Part shown: one piece after another, positions 29,103 to 40,198 of the stretch
Layout of the letters: the number at the start of each line of letters is the position of its first letter
Numbering within the stretch: the first letter of the stretch is position 1
Assembly (NCBI RefSeq): GCF_943590815.1
Contig: NZ_CALSBS010000001.1
Span: forward strand, 248,001 to 312,000
Reading direction: 5' to 3'
Source of the DNA: Pseudocitrobacter vendiensis
Lineage (GTDB): Bacteria; Pseudomonadota; Gammaproteobacteria; Enterobacterales; Enterobacteriaceae
Length of the DNA stretch: 64,000 nucleotides
The notes under the pieces: model-generated
The model's database searches: none
What the model was told of the DNA's origin: nothing
Seen by the model: the letters and a program-made list of their open reading frames with translations, nothing else
Position numbers and translations under genes: made by a program

Positions 29103-30029
29103 ATGAATGCCCAAAAACCGGGTCTACACCCGCGTAACCGTCACCATAATCGCTACGACCTTACCGCACTGTGCCAATCGTGCCCGGAACTGCGTGAATT
29201 TATCACCCTGAATCCGGTCGGCGAGCAGACCATTAACTTTGCCGATCCGCAGGCGGTAAAGATCCTGAATAAAGCGCTGCTGGCGCATTTTTATGGCGTC
29301 AGTTCGTGGGATATTCCTGACGGTTTCCTGTGCCCGCCGGTTCCGGGGCGAGCGGATTACATCCATCATCTGGCCGATCTGCTGACCGATGAGAGCGGTA
29401 ACGTGGTGCAGGGCGCGAATGTGCTGGATATCGGTGTGGGCGCAAACTGTATTTATCCGCTGATTGGCGCACATGAGTACCGCTGGCGCTTTACCGGCAG
29501 TGAAACGCATCCCCAGGCATTTGCCAGTGCGCAGGCGATTGTCAGCGCCAACCCGTCGCTGACCCGCATGATCCGCCTGCGTCGTCAGAAAGATAATGAA
29601 TCCATGTTCAACGGCATTATCCATAAGAATGAGCAGTACGATGCTACGCTGTGCAACCCGCCATTCCATGACTCCGCAGCAGCAGCGCGCGCCGGTGGTG
29701 AGCGTAAGCGCCGTAATCTCGGCCAGGATCGTAACGATGCGCTGAACTTTGGCGGTCAGCAGCAAGAGCTTTGGTGTGAAGGCGGCGAAGTGGCGTTTAT
29801 CAAGAAGATGATTGCTGAAAGCCGCGACTATGCCCGTCAGGTGATGTGGTTTACCTCGCTGGTGTCGAAAGGCGAAAACCTGCCCCCGCTGTACCGCGCA
29901 TTGACGGATGTCGGCGCGGTGAAGGTGGTGAAAAAAGAGATGGCCCAGGGGCAGAAGCAGAGCCGCTTCATTGCCTGGACCTTTATGAACGACGAACAGC
30001 GCCGTCGCTTCCTGACGCGTAAACGCTAG
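29103..30029 (+). CDS. rlmF: 23S rRNA (adenine1618-N6)-methyltransferase RlmF
   Basis: SAM-dependent N6-adenine methyltransferase that modifies A1618 of 23S rRNA. 308 residues, same as E. coli RlmF (YbiN). Motif I is [15 protein letters not shown], the catalytic motif is NPPFH, and the KRRNLG and FIAWTF segments are conserved. The end overlaps the convergent ybiO by 4 bases. Confidence 0.96.
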   Translation: MNAQKPGLHPRNRHHNRYDLTALCQSCPELREFITLNPVGEQTINFADPQAVKILNKALLAHFYGVSSWDIPDGFLCPPVPGRADYIHHLADLLTDESGNVVQGANVLDIGVGANCIYPLIGAHEYRWRFTGSETHPQAFASAQAIVSANPSLTRMIRLRRQKDNESMFNGIIHKNEQYDATLCNPPFHDSAAAARAGGERKRRNLGQDRNDALNFGGQQQELWCEGGEVAFIKKMIAESRDYARQVMWFTSLVSKGENLPPLYRALTDVGAVKVVKKEMAQGQKQSRFIAWTFMNDEQRRRFLTRKR

Positions 30030-32245
30030 AGCGTCGGTTCCGCTGGCGGCAGCCCCGTGTCCGGCGGGGTAATGTTCCCGGGCGCGGGCAGCACCTGATA
30101 GGTCTGTACCGGCGGGCGCACGCCCGCGAGATCAAAGTGTTTTTTCACCATGCTGTCCAGCGCGAAGCGCACCGACCACTGTTTTAACGGCAGCGTGGTA
30201 AAGGTGACGCGCAGCGTAAAGGCAGTATTGGTGAGCCCGACAATGCCGGCAAACGACGGTTCGCCAATAATCAGGCCGCGAATATCCTCCATCTGCATTA
30301 ATTCATCCACCGCATCCTTCAGGGCCTGATTGGCTTTTTCAGTTTCTTCATGACGGTCAACATCGTAGTTCGCCACCACGGAGCCAATGCCGCGTACAAA
30401 GTTGGCGAAAGTGGTTATCGATGACCACGGAATGATGTGATACGCCCCGGTATCCTGACGCACGCCCACCGAACGAATCGACATGCGTTCCACCGTGCCC
30501 GTCAGCGGCCCGATGGTGACCAGATCACCGGTATTCATGCCATTCTCAAACTGAATAAACACCCCGGTAATAATATCCTTTACCAGGGTTTGCGCACCGA
30601 ACGAAATAGCCAGGCCCAGCGCCCCGGCACCGGCCAATAGCGGTGCGATGTTAACGCCTATCTCAGAGAGCAGGATCATCACCGTGATGGTGCTAATGAC
30701 CACCGCCAGCGCGTTACGGAACAGCGTCAGAAGCGTACGTGTGCGTGCGCTGGGCAGCGGTCGGCCATGAATATCCGAGGCCAGTCGGTTCTCAATCAGG
30801 CTGGCAAGCACCGTCCAGCCGACAGCGGAGAAGAAGAGAATTAGGGCGATGCGGATCAGTACATCCACCGTTTTCTCACCTGCTCCCTGATGCAGCCAGC
30901 TCCAGAAATCGAACAGTCCCCAGGCGCTGAGAAGCAGCATAATCGCCACACAGACAACCAGCGTGCGCGCGGTTTTCAGTGCGCCGGATAACCAGCCGTT
31001 AAGCCGCTTTTGCAGTTCCGGATAATTACGCTGTGTCTCCGGTGAAAGAGTGATGGTTTTAGCTATCCAGCGTGACAGGATACCGGAAATAAACGCGGCG
31101 ATACCCATAATCGCCAGGCTTTTCACTGACGCGCCCATCATAAATTTCAGGCTGTTGCCCGGATCGAACAGGGAAAAGAAGAACAGCACAATGAAGTAAG
31201 CGCTCGCCAGCCAGTGCCACACCAGCGCAAATGCGCGGATGAACAGGCTGAAAAATGCCAGTGAGCGGTCGGCAACCTGTAATAAGCCGTCGGTAATCGC
31301 TTTTTTGTTATGAAAAATCAGATACAACGCCCACAGCGTAATGGACAGCATAATCACCACGTTCGCCATCGCGCCCGCCTGTACGTTGACCTGATTAGAG
31401 ATAATCGGTACGGCGACCACCAGGCCGTAACCAATTAAACTGCTCAGCGCGCTAAGGCGTAAGTTCCAGTAATGCGCGGTTTGGTCACTGATGGCAAAGG
31501 GGCGAAGATCCGGTACCCGCGGGCAGAAAATCAGGCGCAGCAAGGCTTTGAAAAACTCAATCAGTGCAAAAGCATTGAGGAACAGACTTTGCTGGAAGGC
31601 GATGGTGCTGTTTCCGCCATTTAAATGGTCGCTCAGTAGCTGGCCGATAAACAGCGTCAGCGCCAGTAGCAGTAAATCGATAATCAACGCGCCAGTGATC
31701 ATCGCTGGAAGCTGCAACCAGTTGCTGCGGTCACGGTTTTTGTGCCGTCCCCAGCGTCCCATTTTTCGATACAACGGCAGGGCGCAAAGGCGCACCAGGC
31801 CATAAAAGGCAAAGACCAGCGCCGCCAGCATCAGAAAATGGGTCACGGCATTGAAGAAGGTCGCCGTGTGAAACGGTTTATGCGGTGCGGTAGAGATGTT
31901 GCGCCACAACTGGGCGAAACGGGTAGAGAATTCGCCGCCGTAGTGACGCGTCACATCCGTCACGTTCTCCAGAACCGTTTTTTCGTCTTTCACATCCGGT
32001 GGCGTCAGGGTCGGCGCGGCTTCCGGAGGGGGCGTGGCGGCAGCGTGGCGTAGCTGTTCAATCAGCTCTTTGCGCGACGCGTCGTTTTCCAGCACATCGG
32101 CAAGCGCCGAATAGGCCGCTTTTTTCTGCGCGGCATCGGGCTCGCTGGCGGCGGTTTCGCTGGTGGTTGACGTAACGCCGGGGATAGTCACCGCATGCAG
32201 AGGCGAACTGAAAAGGGCGAGCAAAAACAGCAGGATGTATGGCAC
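30026..32245 (-). CDS. ybiO: Mechanosensitive channel YbiO
   Basis: Large MscS-family channel of moderate conductance, about 739 residues. Signal peptide (to LHA), periplasmic Thr/Ala-rich region, several transmembrane helices between about 140 and 500, then the pore helix and beta domain ([60 protein letters not shown]). The start is a GTG at 32245 with GGAGGG just upstream; this gives MPYILLFLL... like the E. coli N-terminus. An in-frame GTG at 32266 has no ribosome site. Confidence 0.94.
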   Translation of the reverse strand: MPYILLFLLALFSSPLHAVTIPGVTSTTSETAASEPDAAQKKAAYSALADVLENDASRKELIEQLRHAAATPPPEAAPTLTPPDVKDEKTVLENVTDVTRHYGGEFSTRFAQLWRNISTAPHKPFHTATFFNAVTHFLMLAALVFAFYGLVRLCALPLYRKMGRWGRHKNRDRSNWLQLPAMITGALIIDLLLLALTLFIGQLLSDHLNGGNSTIAFQQSLFLNAFALIEFFKALLRLIFCPRVPDLRPFAISDQTAHYWNLRLSALSSLIGYGLVVAVPIISNQVNVQAGAMANVVIMLSITLWALYLIFHNKKAITDGLLQVADRSLAFFSLFIRAFALVWHWLASAYFIVLFFFSLFDPGNSLKFMMGASVKSLAIMGIAAFISGILSRWIAKTITLSPETQRNYPELQKRLNGWLSGALKTARTLVVCVAIMLLLSAWGLFDFWSWLHQGAGEKTVDVLIRIALILFFSAVGWTVLASLIENRLASDIHGRPLPSARTRTLLTLFRNALAVVISTITVMILLSEIGVNIAPLLAGAGALGLAISFGAQTLVKDIITGVFIQFENGMNTGDLVTIGPLTGTVERMSIRSVGVRQDTGAYHIIPWSSITTFANFVRGIGSVVANYDVDRHEETEKANQALKDAVDELMQMEDIRGLIIGEPSFAGIVGLTNTAFTLRVTFTTLPLKQWSVRFALDSMVKKHFDLAGVRPPVQTYQVLPAPGNITPPDTGLPPAEPTL

Positions 32246-32354
32246 GAGTCCCTCCGAAAGCAACACTCACAAAGGGATAAGTATAGTTTGCGAGGGGAAG
32301 GGGGAGGGATTTTGGGAGAATACTGGTGTGGAATGTAAGACGGTGCGCGTTGTT

Positions 32355-32453
32355 GCCCTCACCCCGACCCTCTCCCACGGGGAGAGGGAGAAAGATCGCA
32401 CCGGCCTCACCGCTTGCACGGTCAGTCCCCTCTCCCTTGAGGGAGAGGGCCGG
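32355..32453. repeat. Dispersed inverted repeat, copy 1
   Basis: A roughly 99-bp unit with two hairpins made of the same 9-mer: CCCTCTCCC-ACG-GGGAGAGGG (32368-32388) and CCCTCTCCC-TTGA-GGGAGAGGG (32428-32449), opening with CCCTCACCCCGA and closing with GGCCGGG. A second copy occurs at 43553-43640. It lies between divergent ybiO and the end of glnQ. Confidence 0.85.
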
Positions 32454-32458
32454 GAAAA

Positions 32459-33181
32459 TTACGATACGTGCTGCAAAAACTCCTGCAAGCGCTGGCTCGG
32501 CGGGTTTTTTACCAGCACCTGCGGGTCGCCATCTTCGGCAATACGGCCTTTATCGATAAAGATCAATCGCGATGCCACTTTCTCGGCAAAGCCGATTTCG
32601 TGGGTTACGATAACCATCGTCATGCCTTCTTCCGCCAGATCCTGCATCACTTTTAGCACTTCATGGCGCAGTTCCGGATCGAGGGCAGAAGTGGGCTCAT
32701 CAAACAGCATCATCTTCGGTTTCACCGCCAGCGCACGGGCAATCGCCACGCGCTGCTGCTGGCCGCCGGAGAGTTCAGACGGATAATGATGCGCGCGTTC
32801 CGCCAGGCCCACTTTCGCCAGCAGCTCTTTCGCCAGTTTTTCCGCATCAGCTTTTTGCGCGCCACGCACGCGCAGCGGACCGAACATCACATTTTCCAGC
32901 GCCGTCAGGTGCGGGAAGAGATAGAACTGCTGGAACACCATCCCGGCTTCCTGACGAATCAGGCGCTCATCCACTTTCGGATCGTTAACCTTCAGTCCAT
33001 CGACAATCAGATCGCCGCTGGTGATCTCTTCGAGCTTATTAATGCAGCGCAGCAGCGTGGATTTACCGGAACCGGAAGGCCCGATAATCACCACCACTTC
33101 GCCCTGTTTCACGTTGAGGTCGATATTGTGCAGCACCTGGGTCTGTCCGAAGTGCTTGGAAACGTTTTTAAATTCAATCAC
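32459..33181 (-). CDS. glnQ: Glutamine ABC transporter ATPase GlnQ
   Basis: ATPase of the high-affinity glutamine importer, 240 residues. Walker [11 protein letters not shown]-loop MVFQQF, signature LSGGQQQRV, Walker B MMLFDEP, and the switch His in [12 protein letters not shown]. It starts inside the end of glnP (4-base overlap) and is the last gene of glnHPQ. Confidence 0.97.
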   Translation of the reverse strand: MIEFKNVSKHFGQTQVLHNIDLNVKQGEVVVIIGPSGSGKSTLLRCINKLEEITSGDLIVDGLKVNDPKVDERLIRQEAGMVFQQFYLFPHLTALENVMFGPLRVRGAQKADAEKLAKELLAKVGLAERAHHYPSELSGGQQQRVAIARALAVKPKMMLFDEPTSALDPELRHEVLKVMQDLAEEGMTMVIVTHEIGFAEKVASRLIFIDKGRIAEDGDPQVLVKNPPSQRLQEFLQHVS

Positions 33182-33837
33182 AGGATTTTCATCCTTCTTT
33201 CAAGAATGCGAAGCACGATGTTCAGCACCTGAGTAATGATCAGGTAAATCACACCGACGGCGGTCCAGATTTCCAGCGCGCGGAAGTTACCGGCGATAAT
33301 TTCCTGACCGCTGCGAGTCAATTCGGCGGCGCCGATCACAATGAACAACGAGGTGTCTTTGATGCTGATAATCAGCTGGTTACCCAGTGCAGGCAGCATA
33401 CGACGAACCGCCAGCGGCATGATCACATGGCGAATGGTTTCGCGACGAGAGAGCCCAAGCGCAAGCCCGGCTTCGCTGAAGCCCTTGTGAATCGATAACA
33501 CAGAACCACGGGTAATTTCCGCGATATAGGCGCCAGAGTTGATCATGATAGTGATCACGGCAGCGGAGAAGGTATCGATACGAATGTCCGGGAAGGCCAT
33601 TGGCAGGGCGAAGTAGATATACATCACCTGAACGACAATTGGCGTGCCGCGAATCACTTCGATGAAAATCAGGGCAATGTGGTTCGAAATCCAGCCGCCA
33701 TAGGTACGTGCTAAACCGGCCAACAGACCGATAACAATACCCCCGGCGAGGCCAAGGATCGAAATCCACAGAGTCATTTTGGCGCCATCCAGCAAAATTG
33801 GAATGGCCGGCCAGATGACGCTCCAGTCAAACTGCAT
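33178..33837 (-). CDS. glnP: Glutamine ABC transporter permease GlnP
   Basis: Inner-membrane permease of the glutamine importer, 219 residues, with five to six helices. It carries the EAA coupling motif ([28 protein letters not shown]) typical of the HisMQ/GlnP subfamily. Second gene of glnHPQ, separated from glnH by a terminator-like hairpin that probably lowers expression relative to the binding protein. Confidence 0.97.
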   Translation of the reverse strand: MQFDWSVIWPAIPILLDGAKMTLWISILGLAGGIVIGLLAGLARTYGGWISNHIALIFIEVIRGTPIVVQVMYIYFALPMAFPDIRIDTFSAAVITIMINSGAYIAEITRGSVLSIHKGFSEAGLALGLSRRETIRHVIMPLAVRRMLPALGNQLIISIKDTSLFIVIGAAELTRSGQEIIAGNFRALEIWTAVGVIYLIITQVLNIVLRILERRMKIL

Positions 33838-33891
33838 AATGTGTTCCTGTTACCGTGGTGGAAGAACAATAGCCCACTAAAAGGGTGTGCT

Positions 33892-33928
33892 AAAAAACGT
33901 GCCCGGCGCGCAGTGCGCAACCGGGCAC
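33892..33928 (-). terminator. Attenuator between glnH and glnP
   Basis: GTGCCCGG / CCGGGCAC stem, with an inner inverted GCGC pair, followed on the minus strand by GTTTTTTAG. It sits 18 bases after the glnH stop inside the operon, so partial read-through must feed glnPQ. Confidence 0.8.
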
Positions 33929-33945
33929 GGTAATCTCAGTCAATC

Positions 33946-34762
<817 letters not shown>

Positions 34763-34833
34763 TTTTTAACTTATTGTTTTGCAACAAAAGAGAAAACGCG
34801 TGAAGCACGATTTCGGCGATCGCCAGATGACAA

Positions 34834-34866
34834 CGCACCATAATGGGGCCTTTCTATGGTGCAGCA
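34834..34866 (-). promoter_or_regulatory. Proximal NtrC sites of glnHPQ
   Basis: CGCACCA-TAA-TGGGGCC (34834-34850) is a near-palindromic match to TGCACCA-N3-TGGTGCA. Next to it TATGGTGCA (34855-34863) forms a second half-matched site. Their centres, about 106 and 119 bases from the expected start point, agree with the -109/-122 sites I recall for E. coli glnH. Confidence 0.6.
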
Positions 34867-34991
34867 TGACGATTTTGCGATTCATGCTGTTTTTTAACGC
34901 AAGTGGTGGTGATAAAACAATCTTTTATTAACGATTGTGTGAGGTAATTATTACAAATGGTTTACTTGGGCGAGGGTTTTTAACAGAAGGG

Positions 34992-35008
34992 TGCACCTGG
35001 ATGGTGCA
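34992..35008. promoter_or_regulatory. Perfect distal NtrC site
   Basis: TGCACC-TGGAT-GGTGCA is an exact match to the NtrC consensus TGCACC-N5-GGTGCA. It lies about 264 bases upstream of the presumed glnHp2 start, directly next to the dps terminator hairpin. A remote enhancer is plausible for sigma-54 promoters. Confidence 0.7.
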
Positions 35009-35009
35009 A

Positions 35010-35036
35010 ACCCTCTCATCGGGGTGATGAGAGGGT
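35010..35036 (-). terminator. dps terminator hairpin
   Basis: ACCCTCTCATC / GATGAGAGGGT stem with a short loop, 19 bases beyond the dps stop; only a short TTT follows on the minus strand. Confidence 0.7.
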
Positions 35037-35054
35037 CATAAGGATAACCTATGG

Positions 35055-35661
<607 letters not shown>

Positions 35662-35673
35662 CGACATTAAGCT

Positions 35674-36561
35674 TTAACTCACATCAACTTTCTGGATTTT
35701 TGTTTCGCGACGCATGGTGAGGGTTGACCCCATCGATGCGGCAATAATGGCAGCCAGCGCCAGAGTTTGCGTACCCGTCAACGTTTCCCCGAGGAAAATC
35801 ATCCCTGAAATGGCGGCGAGACCCGGTTCGAGGCTCATCAGCGTACCAAAGGTGCGGGTGGGCAGGCGCGTCAGGGCGAGCATCTCCAGTGAATAGGGCA
35901 GGGCTGTGGAAAGTACCGCGATGGCCAGGCCGACCGGTAGAATTGACCAGTGCCAGGAGACATCGACAGATTGCAGCACGCCCAGCGGCACGAAGATCAT
36001 GGCGGCGATTAAGGAGCCCATCGCGACAGTCGCCGGGCCATGTTCTGCGCCTGCGCGTTGACCGCTGAGAATATAGATAGCCCAGCCTGCACCAGCGCCA
36101 AGCGCCAGCAGTGCGCCAGTAAGATCAACGTGGGCGACATCCTGCCCCAGCGGCAGCAGGAACCAGAGCCCAAGCACCGCGAGGATAACCCAGATAAAAT
36201 CGACCGGACGACGGGAGGCGAACAGCGCGACCGCAAGTGGGCCAGTAAATTCCAGTGCAACGGCGATCCCCAGCGGAATGCGCTGAATAGAGAGGTAGAA
36301 CATATAGTTCATCGCGCCCAGCGACAGCCCGTAGAAAAGCAGGGGAAGACGCTGCTCTTTAGCAAAACGCAGTCTCCACGGCTTAAAGACGATAACCAGA
36401 ATCAGCGTGCCAAGCGCCAGACGCAGGGCAGTGACACCCGGAGCGCCAATTAATGGAAACAGCGTCTTCGCGAGTGAGGCGCCGCTCTGGATAGAGAGCA
36501 TCGACACGATGAGAACAAATACGGGCATCCATGCGGGAGATTTACGGAGCAAGCCAGACAT
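35674..36561 (-). CDS. rhtA: Threonine/homoserine exporter RhtA
   Basis: DMT-family exporter with two EamA repeats and ten helices, 295 residues with the start at 36561 (AGGA five bases upstream), identical in length to E. coli RhtA (YbiF). Conserved FPLIGAPGVTALRLALGTL and LPTRTFGTLMSLEPGLAAISGMIFLGE segments. It exports threonine, homoserine and related amino acids. Divergent from ompX. Confidence 0.95.
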   Translation of the reverse strand: MSGLLRKSPAWMPVFVLIVSMLSIQSGASLAKTLFPLIGAPGVTALRLALGTLILVIVFKPWRLRFAKEQRLPLLFYGLSLGAMNYMFYLSIQRIPLGIAVALEFTGPLAVALFASRRPVDFIWVILAVLGLWFLLPLGQDVAHVDLTGALLALGAGAGWAIYILSGQRAGAEHGPATVAMGSLIAAMIFVPLGVLQSVDVSWHWSILPVGLAIAVLSTALPYSLEMLALTRLPTRTFGTLMSLEPGLAAISGMIFLGETLTGTQTLALAAIIAASMGSTLTMRRETKIQKVDVS

Positions 36562-36915
36562 CTTTTTCCTGTCAATTTGTGTCAAACGGAGTAAAAAAAG
36601 CAGTGTAAATGAAATACCAGGCTACGGTTGAGGAATTGTTGAAAAAAATCTGCCCACGACCCGTTAGAATGTCCTTAGTCGATGGATTATTAATCTGTCA
36701 AACTAGGAATTATCTGGAATAATGTGATGAAATCACTGTGTGATACTAGTCTGGTATTTCGGGAAAACCTGTGATGTTTGAATGAGATAACTCTGCCTGG
36801 AAATTTTTGGTTACATCAAAGACAGGGTTAGACATCACAAGTTCGAAAGAGTTTCCTAACAATTTTTGATATATTTAAAACTTACGGATTTACTTGAAGC
36901 ACATTTGAGGTGGTT
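36562..36915. other. 354-base gene-free region between rhtA and ompX
   Basis: AT-rich divergent promoter region. No ORF with a ribosome site was found. The ompX side presumably carries a long 5' leader, as in E. coli, where small RNAs act on the ompX ribosome site (TTGAGGTGG here). I cannot pinpoint promoters with confidence. Confidence 0.5.
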
Positions 36916-37428
36916 ATGAAAAAAATTGCATGTCTTTCAGCACTGGCCGCTGTTCTGGCTGTATCCGCAGGTACCGCAGTAGCTGCAACTTCTACCGTTA
37001 CTGGCGGTTACGCTCAGAGCGATATGCAGGGCGTTGCTAACAAAGCTAACGGTTTCAACCTGAAATACCGCTATGAAATGGACGACCAACCGCTGGGCGT
37101 TATCGGTTCCTTTACTTACACCGAAAAAGACCGTAGCTCCAGCGACAACAACTACCATAAATCACAGTACTACGGCATCACCGCAGGTCCTGCTTACCGT
37201 CTGAACGACTGGGCAAGCATCTACGGCGTAGTAGGTGTTGGTTACGGCAAATTCCAGACTGCTGATCTGCCGAACAAACACGACACCAGCGATTACGGCT
37301 TCTCTTACGGTGCGGGCCTGCAGTTCAACCCGATCGAAAACGTTGCTCTGGACTTCTCTTACGAGCAGTCTCGTATTCGTAGCGTTGACGTCGGCACCTG
37401 GATTGCCGGTGTTGGTTACCGCTTCTAA
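36916..37428 (+). CDS. ompX: Outer membrane protein OmpX
   Basis: Eight-stranded outer-membrane barrel of the Ail/Lom family, 170 residues. Signal peptide MKKIACLSALAAVLAVSAGTA to VAA, then alternating strands such as STVTGGYAQSD and FNLKYRYEMDD, ending in GVGYRF with C-terminal Phe. The second extracellular loop (DRSSSDNNYHKSQ) and third loop (TADLPNKHDTS) differ from E. coli, as expected for surface loops. Start at 36916, behind GAGGTGG. Confidence 0.97.
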   Translation: MKKIACLSALAAVLAVSAGTAVAATSTVTGGYAQSDMQGVANKANGFNLKYRYEMDDQPLGVIGSFTYTEKDRSSSDNNYHKSQYYGITAGPAYRLNDWASIYGVVGVGYGKFQTADLPNKHDTSDYGFSYGAGLQFNPIENVALDFSYEQSRIRSVDVGTWIAGVGYRF

Positions 37429-37445
37429 TCACTTCGGTGATATGA

Positions 37446-37474
37446 AAAATCCGCCCTTGTGGCGGATTTTTTTT
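37446..37474 (+). terminator. ompX terminator
   Basis: AAAATCCGCC / GGCGGATTTT stem with a CTTGT loop and eight T. Confidence 0.92.
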
Positions 37475-37484
37475 GCCTGCATTT

Positions 37485-37559
37485 TGCCGGGGGCGCTGCG
37501 CTTGCCCGGCCTACAACCGCATCGATTCGTAGGCCTGATAAGCGAAGCGCCATCCGGCA
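37485..37559. repeat. BIME between ompX and opgE
   Basis: Two facing REP units (GGGCGCTGCGCTTGCCCGGC and GTAGGCCTGATAAGCGAAGC) in the convergent gap between ompX and opgE. Confidence 0.85.
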
Positions 37560-37563
37560 TGTG

Positions 37564-39147
37564 TTAACGGCTCTTTGTGGTAAACAGGTCCGTACCCAAA
37601 TGGTTGTAATCCACCTTCTGCAACTGGAAGTTGGTGATGTACACCGGCCCGGCTTTCTGTTCAGAGATAAAACGATAGCGCTGGCTAATTTCTTTCGCTT
37701 TGATGCCCGTCCACTGGGCGAAGAACCCAAGGAAATCATTCGCTGAACGACGCGCTTTAATCACTTTATGCGCTTTGTCATCACTCGACAGCACCATAAA
37801 GGGCACCTGGAAATTCTGCTGGAATTTATCGTCGTGCGCCAGGTACTGCACCTCTTTTCCGCGCTCTTTAAACGCCAGCCCGTGATCGGAGAAGTACACC
37901 AGCGAGAAGCTGTCGCCGCTGTTGCGTAGCTGATCGTACAGCTGGCGCAGCAAATCGTCGGTTTGCGTCATGGTGTAGAGATAACAGGATGTCTCTTTCG
38001 ATTGCACAAACACATCATACTTGCCGTGCGTGCGGTCGCAGGCCTGTGGGTGAGAACCCATCAGATGCAGCACGATAAGCTGCGGTTGAGTACGCTGTGA
38101 CGCGAAGACCTGTGCGGTCATCTTCAACAGCGCGGTGTCCTGCGTATTCTTATCGGCTTCAAAATCGCCGCTTTTGAGGAACTGCACTTCATCTGCGCGT
38201 TTCGCGATGCTGGCGATTGCCGTGTCATATTCGCCGATTTGCCCCTGGTTGGAGAACCACCAGGTCTGGAAACCTGCGCGGTTAGCGAGAGTAACAAAGT
38301 TATCCTGATACTGTGGTTTGCCATCGACCACGCGGTTAAGGGTCAGCCCCAGGGATTTCTGCGTGGAACCGCTGGCGGCAATGTAATCGCTAAACAGATA
38401 GCCATTTACCGAGCTGGCAAACGGTGTGTTGTCCCAGTGGCCGCCAAACGCGCCGAGCGCATCGCGACGCGCGCTCTCGCCAATCACCACGACATAGGTG
38501 TGATATTTCGGCTTCACGGCGGTCACCGTCCAGGTATCCTTCATTTGCGCGAACTGCGCCATGCGCTGCTGCTCGTCAATCACCTCATTGTTGTTAACGA
38601 TGACATCCTTCACGAAGCGAAATGCCGGGTAGCCGGTATCTTTGAATTTAAAAACGCCGCCCCATGCCAGGTTTTGAATCGGCTGCACGAAGAAGGCGCA
38701 GACGCTGAATATCAGACATAGGGTTTCCATTTTACCCCAGCGTTTTACCGGGCTGGCCTTGCGGCGCACGGCAATGACGCCAAGCGCAAAAATAAACAGC
38801 GCCACCAGATAGCTGTACCAGGGGAAGATGGTAAACATTTCGGTGGATTCTTCGACGTTCGTCGAGTGCAGCGCCAGCAGGGTATTAAAGTTCGGCGCGC
38901 CGTAGGCCTGGCTGAACGGGAAATAGAGCGCCGCCACCAGTGAATAAAGACCCAGCACCACTTTCTGGACTGTTGGTGCGGCTCGCCACACTAAATGGAG
39001 CACGCAGGTAAATGCCACCGCATACAACAGGCTGAAAGGGTAACCCAGCGCCAGGTTGATCAGCAGTGATTGCAGGAAATAGAGACCCGTCCACGGACTC
39101 AGGGTAATTCCACGGGCGGCGAGAGTTTCTTTCAGCGTGACATTCAT
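37564..39147 (-). CDS. opgE: Osmoregulated periplasmic glucan phosphoethanolamine transferase OpgE
   Basis: EptA-like transferase, 527 residues, equal to E. coli YbiP/OpgE. Four to five N-terminal helices, then a periplasmic sulfatase-type domain with VVIGESARRDALGAFGGHWDNTPF, the nucleophile region ASGSTQKSLGLTL, LHLMGSHPQACDR and YFSDHGLAFKERG. It adds phosphoethanolamine to osmoregulated periplasmic glucans. The ATG at 39147 gives MNVTLKETL as in E. coli; its ribosome site is weak. It is the second phosphoethanolamine transferase of the window, after eptA. Confidence 0.93.
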   Translation of the reverse strand: MNVTLKETLAARGITLSPWTGLYFLQSLLINLALGYPFSLLYAVAFTCVLHLVWRAAPTVQKVVLGLYSLVAALYFPFSQAYGAPNFNTLLALHSTNVEESTEMFTIFPWYSYLVALFIFALGVIAVRRKASPVKRWGKMETLCLIFSVCAFFVQPIQNLAWGGVFKFKDTGYPAFRFVKDVIVNNNEVIDEQQRMAQFAQMKDTWTVTAVKPKYHTYVVVIGESARRDALGAFGGHWDNTPFASSVNGYLFSDYIAASGSTQKSLGLTLNRVVDGKPQYQDNFVTLANRAGFQTWWFSNQGQIGEYDTAIASIAKRADEVQFLKSGDFEADKNTQDTALLKMTAQVFASQRTQPQLIVLHLMGSHPQACDRTHGKYDVFVQSKETSCYLYTMTQTDDLLRQLYDQLRNSGDSFSLVYFSDHGLAFKERGKEVQYLAHDDKFQQNFQVPFMVLSSDDKAHKVIKARRSANDFLGFFAQWTGIKAKEISQRYRFISEQKAGPVYITNFQLQKVDYNHLGTDLFTTKSR

Positions 39148-39387
39148 AAATCGCAACTATAAAAACGCCATGTGCGTCCCCTGGCGTCAAGGGGCTTTTT
39201 TGCCGGACATTATTGCGTAAAGAGAAGGGGAAGCTCCGCATCTGCGAGCCGCAAAAGTGCAGGGCCGCACGAAGATAAAGCGCGCGCTGTTTTTGGTCAA
39301 CTACCCATAACAAAATGTTTTGCGAAGGCGATTACAAAAGCGGAAGAAATGTGGGGTTTTTAAGCATGACAGGGAAGACTGCCAGAG

Positions 39388-39416
39388 AAAAATGAAGCGG
39401 CGTACCGCGACGCCGC
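39388..39416 (-). terminator. mntS terminator
   Basis: GCGGCGT / ACGCCGC stem followed on the minus strand by TTCATTTTT, immediately past the mntS stop. Confidence 0.75.
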
Positions 39417-39417
39417 G

Positions 39418-39543
39418 TTAATTGGGTTTGTTGTCCTGCTGAGGTTTGCTGTTGATCATGTCACACAGCATGTTAACCAGCATTAAGCGGACTTTAAAAG
39501 GAGAGTGACTAAACACGCGTAAACACCTCTTGAATTCGTTCAT
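39418..39543 (-). CDS. mntS: Small manganese-responsive protein MntS
   Basis: 41-residue protein matching E. coli MntS (MNEFKRC-x-RVFSHSPFKVRLML core, then LCDMINSKPQQD). In E. coli it raises intracellular manganese by inhibiting the MntP exporter and is repressed by MntR with manganese. Very strong ribosome site AGGAGG with a 5-base spacer. A longer open frame upstream is not needed. The transcript corresponds to the RNA once called RybA. Divergent from mntR. Confidence 0.93.
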   Translation of the reverse strand: MNEFKRCLRVFSHSPFKVRLMLVNMLCDMINSKPQQDNKPN

Positions 39544-39600
39544 GATAACCTCCTGCTTTTGCGCTCGTCGTTCCGTGATGAGTGATTGCATTACATACAG

Positions 39601-39618
39601 ATATAGCACAGGCTATAT
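39601..39618. promoter_or_regulatory. MntR box of mntS
   Basis: ATATAGCACAGGCTATAT is a near-perfect palindrome (ATATAGC / GCTATAT) like MntR boxes, 58 bases upstream of mntS. A partial second copy (TATAGCTATGGCTA) follows. Confidence 0.75.
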
Positions 39619-39724
39619 TTTATAGCTATGGCTAAACGTTAAATTTTTGTACTCAGAGCACGATCCATTACAATGGGGGCAATTTATAAGATGCTTTGAC
39701 GCGTCACACCGATGAGGAAGTGCT

Positions 39725-40198
39725 ATGAACCGCCGCGCAGGTAAGCCAACAACAAAAAAAGTGACGCAGCTGGTGAATGTGGAAGAACACGTTGAAGGGT
39801 TTCGTCAGGTGCGTGAAGCGCATCGCCGCGAGCTGATTGATGACTATGTCGAGCTGATTTCTGATTTGATCCGTGAAGTGGGCGAGGCGCGTCAGGTGGA
39901 TATGGCCGCGCGACTGGGCGTGTCACAGCCGACTGTCGCGAAAATGTTAAAACGTCTGGCGGGCGTGGGGCTGATCGAGCAGATCCCATGGCGTGGCGTT
40001 TTTTTAACGCCTGAAGGCGAGAAGCTGGCTCAGGAGAGCCGCGAGCGTCATCAGGTTGTCGAGAGCTTTTTACTGGCGCTGGGCGTCAGCCAGGATACCG
40101 CCCGTCGTGATGCCGAAGGCATTGAACATCATGTCAGCGAAGAGACGCTGGACATGTTCCGTCAGTTTACCCAAAAACATGGGCAGTACGTTGAATGA
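39725..40198 (+). CDS. mntR: Manganese-dependent regulator MntR
   Basis: DtxR-family repressor, 157 residues. HTH region [42 protein letters not shown]; metal ligands in the C-terminal dimerisation part ([31 protein letters not shown]). With Mn2+ it represses mntH and mntS. The stop overlaps the ybiR start by 4 bases (ATGA), so the two are co-transcribed. Confidence 0.96.
   Translation: MNRRAGKPTTKKVTQLVNVEEHVEGFRQVREAHRRELIDDYVELISDLIREVGEARQVDMAARLGVSQPTVAKMLKRLAGVGLIEQIPWRGVFLTPEGEKLAQESRERHQVVESFLLALGVSQDTARRDAEGIEHHVSEETLDMFRQFTQKHGQYVE

Noticed and set aside
36723-36736. CRP-like TGTGATGAAATCAC upstream of ompX
   Set aside because: Half-site spacing is 5 instead of 6 bases, so it does not fit the CRP consensus.
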